Below are positions 12,501-21,500 of a DNA stretch of 64,000 bases, one piece after another. The DNA comes from Incurvaria masculella (Eukaryota; Arthropoda; Insecta; Lepidoptera; Incurvariidae): contig OX335649.1 of assembly GCA_946894095.1 (NCBI GenBank), positions 18,494,001 to 18,558,000 of the forward strand. Reading direction: 5' to 3'. Each line of letters starts with the position of its first letter. Positions within the stretch are counted from its first letter, which is position 1. Below the pieces are notes generated by a model that was given only the letters and a program-made list of their open reading frames with translations, was not told the DNA's origin and searched no databases. A program made the translations under genes and the position numbers.

Positions 12501-15500
12501 TTGTAAATCGATTCATCGTTAAGCTCGAAGCTGTCGGGGCTAATTAATTAGATATTGTTTAAATACTATTGAATTCCTTTCCATTGAGTTGTTAATGTTA
12601 ATGACAATATGATGGTAAATTTTCTCGTTTTCTTATGATGCTATAATATCTTCCCAATATTTGTTTAGAAGTGTCTCCTTGCTTAACAAAATGAGTTACC
12701 ACAATAACATTGTTTTCCCTGCTTTATCAAAAAATGTCCCGTCATAGTACGGACGGTTACTGTACTGATAAAACGGAAATAGAGACAAATTTCAGATCTA
12801 ATTCTGTCATATTGACGTCAACCATAATGTAAAAGTGACTCAGGAACATGTGCTTACAAACAGAGATAAATCTTTGCTTACAAAGACATTTTGACACAGA
12901 AAGGAAAGTTCTGTAATTTGAAACGCGAGATATCTCAAAGAGGCTTTAAAAACATGTTTGAAGCTTATTGTCAATTTGTGGAAAAAAAATGTTTCTAAGA
13001 ATAATTAACTTATGAATTTGTAAATAGTGGGGAGCAAGTATTTGTATTTAAGTATTTACTGACCATCTACCGTCACGTAAACTCCTTCGTTGTCCATGTC
13101 GTTGAAACCAACACCAACGAGATGTTTTTCTAAATTGTTTGTCTGTGTGTTATTGTTATCCAGCAGTATTGTCAAGTAGTTCGCTTCCCTCTGGCTGTTC
13201 AAGACTAACAAGTGTGCGTCCTCTCTCTCACAAAATATCTTTGCGTCCATCCAACTTTTCAGATCTGTATGTACCTTGTAGCATGAGCTACGGTCCGGAT
13301 CAGAGGCATATCCTGGAGAATAACAATTAAAAACTATGAAATTCCAGACGTTATGAAAAAATGTGCGTTTGAATTTGATGACTTAAATTTCAAATCGTAA
13401 AATATAAACTAATCAATATTTATTTAAAGTGTGGCTAATTGTTAGCCGTACATAGAAATCGATCGATTCCGTTCTACTTACTTGCTAAACTGACTTTGTT
13501 CTGTATATTACAATGTAATGCCCAAGAAAAAAGAATCTATTAACATAGCCTTTGATTTTGGGAGTTTTCATGGTAAATGAACTCGTCTGGTGAACAGGCA
13601 AGTGGGTCGCTAATAGAGCATGGTATGAAATGCAACTAAACGTCACATTTAATCACTTTCCTGTTCACCGGTGATGTAATTGACCATGGTAGCCTCCCTG
13701 ATAATAAAAGCAACAGTTAGTGAACCTGGGGCAATGCAGAGTGACGGGCACGGGTCAGCCGGTCGAATCTTTTTACAAATGGCGCGCCGCTTCAGAAAGC
13801 ACGATTTCTTGTAGAATTGTTGGTTACGTCTCATTACAACGCATTCATCTGCGTCTGCACCTGTTCTTTCATTCTCCAGCTTTGGGAAATGTGTCTTGGA
13901 ATATGTCTCTCCTGTAATCATTCATGTCGAGGTCATGCAAGTTTCAATTTAAATTTAAATTATATTTTTAGTTTATATTTTAAATAATATATTTGTTATT
14001 ACTTTATTTTAAAGATTCTTTTGTTCCAGTAAAAATCGTTGGTATGAGTGATCCATACCCCGTGACATCTATATATGCAGACATAATGCTCACTTCAATT
14101 ATTCAAAGTTCTGATAGTCAAACTATTATGTAAGAAATTGTGTCAAAACGGATTAATTGATGCGCCGATTCAGTTAATTCAATGAACACCAATTCTCATC
14201 CATAATAATTTTATAATGAACTCAAATAGATTTTAAATCAAATAACAACGTATAAAAGAAACATCAATTGTCAATTAGATCGGGTTAAAAACAGAAATTA
14301 TATAATAAAGTTTACAATTATTTTTTGGAGCAAAAGCCATCGTCAATTAAACATCTGTGTCAGGTTCATATATCTCCCGTCAATGTATAGGATATGCGAG
14401 TCTGACTGACAATCGCTAAGCTTACCAGATTAAATTTCATCCAGATAATAGTAATTTGACTAATGGTCAAAACTCCCAGCGAATAAGAAAGTTTCGAATA
14501 CTGCATATTTAAGTGAATCGATAATTTTAAACGATTTGACAAAATGCTAAGTAATTATGTCAAAAGCCAGATATCTTAAAAACTGATTAAGTTTAAGTCG
14601 TTTAATATATTTCAAACTACAGAAGGACCTAGTCGATATAATATCAGTTTAAAGATTATTTATTTCTCTTAAGAACAGAACATTCACTTACAGATAATAA
14701 TGAGTTAGTTACATTAAAGTTTGTTACGGTTACCTTAGATATTTAACATTAATCGGCAAGGAAGAACGATTTTACCATTTTTTTAAACACTTTTAGAGAC
14801 GTTTGGTCTTTAATATGATTAGGTAAGGTATTATAAATATTTGCTCCCTCAAAAGTCACGGTCCTTTTACCGTAATTTGTTCTTGGCAGAAACACGTGTA
14901 AGTTTCGCGCGCTCCGAGTGAAATAAGCGTGCACTTCATCATTTCTTACAAATGTTGTCTGGGAATGAATGTCATCATTGAGTTTTTTCCTGATTAGGTG
15001 TGGGACAGGCATGTGCTGTATTTGTAGATATTTGTGATATTTAAAAGTCCTGTTTGTTTATAAAGGGTGGCCGTTGGAGTCAGGTAGTCATAATGGAACA
15101 GAACCTTAATTATTTTATTCTGAGCAACCTGCAATTCTTCTAAAATAGAAGGAGCAGCACTTCCCCAGACTGCAGCGAGGTAGTCGAGGTGTGGGTATAC
15201 TAACGAGTTGTAAATATGTTTTCGAACTTGCAGAGGTAGAAAAGCACTGATCCTTCTTAGTGCTCCAGTCAGGGAAGTGATTTTGGATTTTAAATTATTT
15301 ATGTGTGTACGCCAAGAAAGATCCTTGTCTAGGATTAACCCAAGATACTTTTCATGGTCTACCTGAGCAATCACTTCTCCATTTATACTTAGTGAACAGT
15401 GTGGATCAATATTGATGTTTCTTGCAGTAAATATGATATGACAAGTTTTACTGGTATTTATTGTAAGTAAGTTATTTTTGAACCATGCGTTGAGTATGTT

Positions 15501-18500
15501 AAAATCTTCTTGCGCTTCTCTTATTGTGTCTACAATGGAAGATCCAAAGTAGAATAGGCAGGTATCATCTGCATATCATCTTACCTTCTACCGTCTTGAA
15601 CACGCCGTCGAGGTTGATTTTGCTAGCTCCGACCCACAGAGTAGTGTTGCTTTCAGCTTGAGGTGTTTTCAGAAGTTTACGTATATACGAAGCCTCTTCG
15701 ACAGTTCGAGGGAACGCCAACCTGCTGTGCTCAGAGGTGCAAGCAGTGAAGGCGTCAAACCAGCTAAATTTCCCAGGAAGCAGCTTGAAGAATGCATCAT
15801 GCTTTTCTGAATATGTGTAGCCCTCGCTGAATTTGGGAATTAAAATCAGGTCTGCAGATAAAGTGGTAGAAAAATTATTGCAACGATTTTATGTTACGGA
15901 TAAAAGACCGTTATCACTAGTTTCTCTACTTTCTCATGTATTGTTTTCCTTTCATTATTAGTGGTGTCAGCATATTCTCCGTAGGCACAATTAAAAAAAA
16001 CTGAACAAATAAACATTTTAACGTTAGTTGTTGTCTTCAATAAACATCGGCTTTATAAAGTTAATCATTTTATTGTACCTTTGCGTCTTCACACGGAAGA
16101 TCTTAATCAGATATAAAGCTTTTTCTCATTGGTTCGCGTCGATTCGGAATGCTAAATGGCGTATAGATCATTTGAAAACAAAATGCACCTTATTTCACCT
16201 GTTTGTGTTGCATTATCAATAGCTTTACGGACAACGACTGGATGTTCTTTTTTTATCCCATGGAGGTGACTCTGAATATCACCTCGCATCCAGAAGGTAG
16301 TGATTATGCCGCTCCGAAGGTATTAAAATACCCCACTTTAAGACTTGGCTTTTGGGCGAGCGCCTGACGCATTCAGACCAGCCAATAAAAAATAACTAAC
16401 GTACGGCAGCCGCTCCTGTGGCAGTGACTGTACGTACTTGAATCATGTCTTATCAATTTTTTTTAAATCATGGAATGTGATATGTATGTATAATCGACCA
16501 CGAAGCAAGAACACATTTTGTAATTAAAGAGAGAGAAAAGCAAAAAGAACTACTTTATGAATATACTGCAAGGCTTGAGCCGAACCAGTAAAACATACCA
16601 GTTGCGGGTTATTATTTTTACTTATGATTATTCATATTCCAAAGGGTGTTTTCATTAACGCATTTAAATAAGAAATCACCTAACTATGAAGAATATGTAT
16701 TATGATTATACTCACCTTTATCAGCAAAAGCAATATTGGATTGAATTATTAAAAAACCGATCACTCGAAAATATGGAAACATGTTGTGTGAATTAGTTCT
16801 AAAAGGCAACTTGCCAGATATCGAACTTTCCGAAGCATTAAATATTATATATGGCTAAGGAAAACCGCGTGATTACAATGTGTTGACTGGTATAGTTATT
16901 GCGATTTTCAGGCAGCGTCATTAAAGAGGAAGTTTTAGGCCATGGTCGTCGCGCTTCAAATTGTGTTCACAAATTTCACGCGTCGCTGAATACTTTTTAT
17001 CAGTGGCTTGCCATTTCTAGCAATCACTGGATTTTTGCCTATCCGTGTCACTAAATCGCATTAGAGGACGTAATAAGCACAATGTGATCGCACTTATAAC
17101 CCTGGTAACATTTCTCTGGTCTAATTCTTGAGATATCGAATTGCTAGTGTTTGAAACACTGCCCCTCTCTTCTCTCTTGATTTCACTATTTATATTACAC
17201 GTATTTATACCTCAAACTAGCTGACCATGATGTAACAGAGGATTTATTTCCGCGATTTCTCTCTCTGCTGAGTGGACACCAAGCCCGCATGTCTTCTTGC
17301 GGGGCTTGTAAAAGACAAGCCCCGCAAGAAGCATGTATTTCTCGTTTAGTTTAGAACCATGTCCCTTACATCTCACAGGCTCGTAGCCTAGTGGCGCGGG
17401 ACTGGCCTAGCATACCAGAGGTCTGGGTTCAATTCCTCGTCCCGACATGCACCACTTTCTTTCTCTTTCTGAGTTCGATAATCGGTTCGGAATCCATGTA
17501 AAACTGTGGGTCGCTTTCCCGTACTAGGTGGTAGGGTTTAAGTCCGTCCGGGTTGGTACCATCGCATTGGATGAAAAAATGGTCGAAGCGGCAATGAAAA
17601 ATTGTCCGTGTTTCCCATCCAGTTCATAGTAGCCAAGCTCATAAAGGGAAGGTCCTGGCATGGCACCTAATTCCTTCGGGAATGTGGTGTATTGGGCTAA
17701 TATCATAACGGTAGTTGTGTGGTATTAGCCATCCAAATCAGGTTGCATGAAAAAAAAAACCCTTGTTACTCTAAAAGTCTACCAGTCTTCGCTCTGCGAG
17801 GCAATGGGGTGCACGGCGCAAAGCCTTACCACTAGGTGCCACATAAAACTGTGCCAACTGGAGTTTTTTTTATTGAATAGATAATTGAAATAGCAATCAA
17901 ACTGTCCGTGATTTACATCGAGTTCAAGGTATATTAACTCAGTTTAATTGGTCAAAACCTATAATGAAATGAGACTGTGGCACAGTTTCATATGGCGCCA
18001 CCTGGTGGTAAAATTTGGCAGCCGTCCTCCCCATTGAATGGGGGTATTTTTGTCTTCGTGCGCGCAGCGAGCGGGCGCGCCAGCGTCAGCAGCATGGGGG
18101 GCCTGGACGGGCCCCCACCCGCCACGGCCCCTGCGCCCTCCGGCGGCGACATGTCGCTGAACCTGCGCGGGGGCTCGCGCGGCACCTCCGCCCCCTCCAG
18201 CCCGGCCAAGTCGCGGGAGTCGCTGCTGCAGCGCGTGCAGTCGCTCACCGGCGCCGCGCGCGACCAGGGCGCCAACCTGCTCGGTGAGCATTCTACTCTC
18301 CAGGTGTTGCATGCTGTGTTGGATGCTTCAGGATGCGGTTACGCCCAGAGGGCCTACCGCGGGAACCATGCTTGAAGGGGCTGCATATTCGAATCTAAAT
18401 GACAAACATTTCATCACGTATATAACCATAGAAATAGGATGTACTGCGCGCTGCGCGCTCGTGCTAGGTCTGTGTATATAATAGTATCAACGTAGATGTG

Positions 18501-21500
18501 TTCGATCTGATAAACTGGGCTCTTTAGCGTGCATGCTTTAAGGTTGACACCGTTGCGTATTATATTTTGTCCGGCCTTGCATTGAAAAACTGACAAGTGT
18601 GCCGGATTATTAATTCAGCGATTAATAATTATCAAAGCGCCATGAATGACTTTGATGATAAACCTGAACTTGATATTCTAAAGTTTTTCTTGCATTATTT
18701 CTTGTATTAGTGCTTGGAATATGTAAATCGGTAGCATTTTATGCATCTAGACAGAATATTCCCAGTCCAGGGAGGTTGGTTCTCTCACTTGTCCCTCCAG
18801 AACCTCATTTTCTATAAGCCGTTCTCCCGAACAACAACTCTTGGCGTACAGGAAGCGTGACGTCTGTGGCGTCTGTGGGCCGCAGCTACAACCGCGACCG
18901 CTGCGTCACGCTGCTAGTCCTGGACGACCAGAACACGGACTGGTCCAAGTACTTCCGCGGGCGCCGCCTGCCGGGGGAATGGGACATACGCGTGGAGCAG
19001 GCAGAATTTAGGGTAAGTTCGCGTTGCTCCACTCTTAGTATGTACTACGCTGAGTGGGCTGATACGAAAGAATACACGAATAATTTGCAAGCACTGTATG
19101 TGCAGGAAAATAACGAATTGGCATTAATGTGGTCACATCCTAGTATGGTCATTGATGTTGTTTTAACCACAGTAAACGTCATCTTGATTCGTAATGCAGG
19201 TATAACTATTGCTTTAAAAAAATGTCTAGTCAGCACGAATCTTTGATATTTTTTTCTAATAATTTTTAGCTAAAGTCAGTTTGGCACTTCAAATTAGGAT
19301 TCTTAGAACACAAAATCCGGGAAAAGGAATTAATTAATTTATTGCAAAGCATACAGATTATTCAAAATTAATATACAAAAATGGACAGTGTATAATTGTC
19401 AAAAGCCAAAAACATGTTTTCACAATACAATTTGAGTAGACTACTATCGCAGCGCAATCTGGAGGTAAGTAAGGAGAGTAAGGCAAGCGTAAACTTGACT
19501 CTTACATCGAAGTAGCCCAAGAAAGAACTTGCGTGGAACATTCCGCTTATGTGACTGTATCTTAACGAAAACTTTGAGAATTTTGTATTTCTGGAGAGAA
19601 ATAAAACTGACTAACTTTTTGGTAACAAGAGTTTGACTTTTTCAAGCCGCATTGACTGTGCTGTCAAAAAAACAACCAGGAAATTAGCATTCAGTAAAAC
19701 AGGCGAAGATTGTAAGAATTAGAGTTTAGTTTTAGATTTTATTTTGGTTAAAAAAACCAATTGTCGAAAATAGTAAAAATATACATACATAGGCATATAT
19801 TTGTATTTCAAATATTACATAAACGTTACAGGCAACAGAGAATAAAAAACATTTTCAGGACATTTTCGCAATATTTGTCCATTGGAAAAATAATTATTAA
19901 TCGTCTTTTCAAGGTAAAGGTATAAAGCAGGTATTACATATTATTTGCACTACGTTATAATTGTATGAACTTGTATAAACATGTCTAGAAAACACTTTTT
20001 TACATAATTCAAAACCTTTTTGGTTAGCATTCATGCTTCTTCATGTGTTAAATTGGCAGAACCCTTTGGTTAACAGAATAAAAGTGATTCTGTTACATTT
20101 TACTAGGACATCTAAACGTGATTTGAGTGAAGGGAAGTTTATTCAGTACCCAACCCTGTATAAATCTGCTGTGAAATTTTATGACCCAGCTTTACGATTT
20201 CTAAGCACCTAATTTATGGAAGTGCCGCACATCTCAGAGCCATTTGAGGTTTGAGAAATGGCAACTCTTACATATTATTGATAGCTTGTTTTATGTCTGG
20301 ATTTTGAAAAATTTACAAACATATTTATCCTTAGTAATAGAGATTTAGAAAGATTTAGAGACTTGTATTTAGAGTGTTTTTGTCAAAATTTCCGATACAG
20401 ATTTATCTTTTTAAGGGATGTGAAGTGTAGGTAACTTGCAATCGTTGGATAACACAGCAATTGATCACTAGTTACTTGTGTTCCAGTTTAACATAAGCCA
20501 GTCACTTATCCTAACCTAACCAAGATCAAAAAAACCCTTAAATGACTTATTTTATAAGTAATTTAATTACAATGGGCTATGCTTGAAAAAATACGCAAAA
20601 ACAGCTTGCTCCTGGGATCCAGATATGGTAAACTAATGGCGCTTTAACAAGTGTTATGATTAAAAAAATGTTTATTGCTACTGTTTCCAGTTAATAAAAT
20701 TAAGTTTCTAAAAATAAAAATTAAGCAGATAAAGATCTTCTGCTGTTTCGGCAGGAGCTAACTGTGACGGCGAGCTCGGAAGGCGCCAACGTATCTATGG
20801 GAGTGTACAGAAGCGGCACCAAAGTCACCCGGTGTTTCAAGTAAGTCCTTTATCGAACGTTCCTCAGATCCTGGTTTATAAATAAATATAATAATGACTT
20901 GGTAAAACAGTTGAGATCATTAGGTTTCATTTCATGCACAGACATTTAATTAAATAACTTTGCTTACGGTACGGAATAACAACTATCTAACCTTTATCTT
21001 TCTACCTTAGGGTCGGTAACCTCCATAGAGTTATTTTCCCCAAAAGTATAACCTGCGTTGAGCGTTCCTACCAACATGTTGAGAAGAAGCCATAGGCGAT
21101 CCCAGGTGATAGGAAATTCCATAGCGCGCAGTGAATTTACTGATTACAACTGTGGTTTAGTGCTGCATATCTTGAGTTCCGTCTGGGTCTTCGCTCATAA
21201 AAAAGAGATTTATGATTATTTTGTGTTGGTATGTATGTATGTCGATGTGTTGACGATTCCAAATGTGTACTATACATCTGATGCATGGAGGTAAGAAGTT
21301 ACTTCTTTAGCTCCATGATCTAACGGATCTATCGTCGGTATACTGGTAAAACCAGCGAATTGACTTTTTTTAGTAAACTTTTTTTTTTGTGACTGGAAAT
21401 GGATGCCTAATACCACACTTTCTGTCATGGTATTACCCCAATACACCACATAGGAACTAGGTGCCATGCCAGGACCTTCCTTATATCGCACGGCTATATT

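Noticed and set aside
17524..17706. 60-codon frame [14 protein letters not shown]..., recurring at 51105-50923
   Set aside because: It lies in the SINE body. Its recurrence reflects repeat copies, and other copies have stops and shifts, so it is not a protein family.
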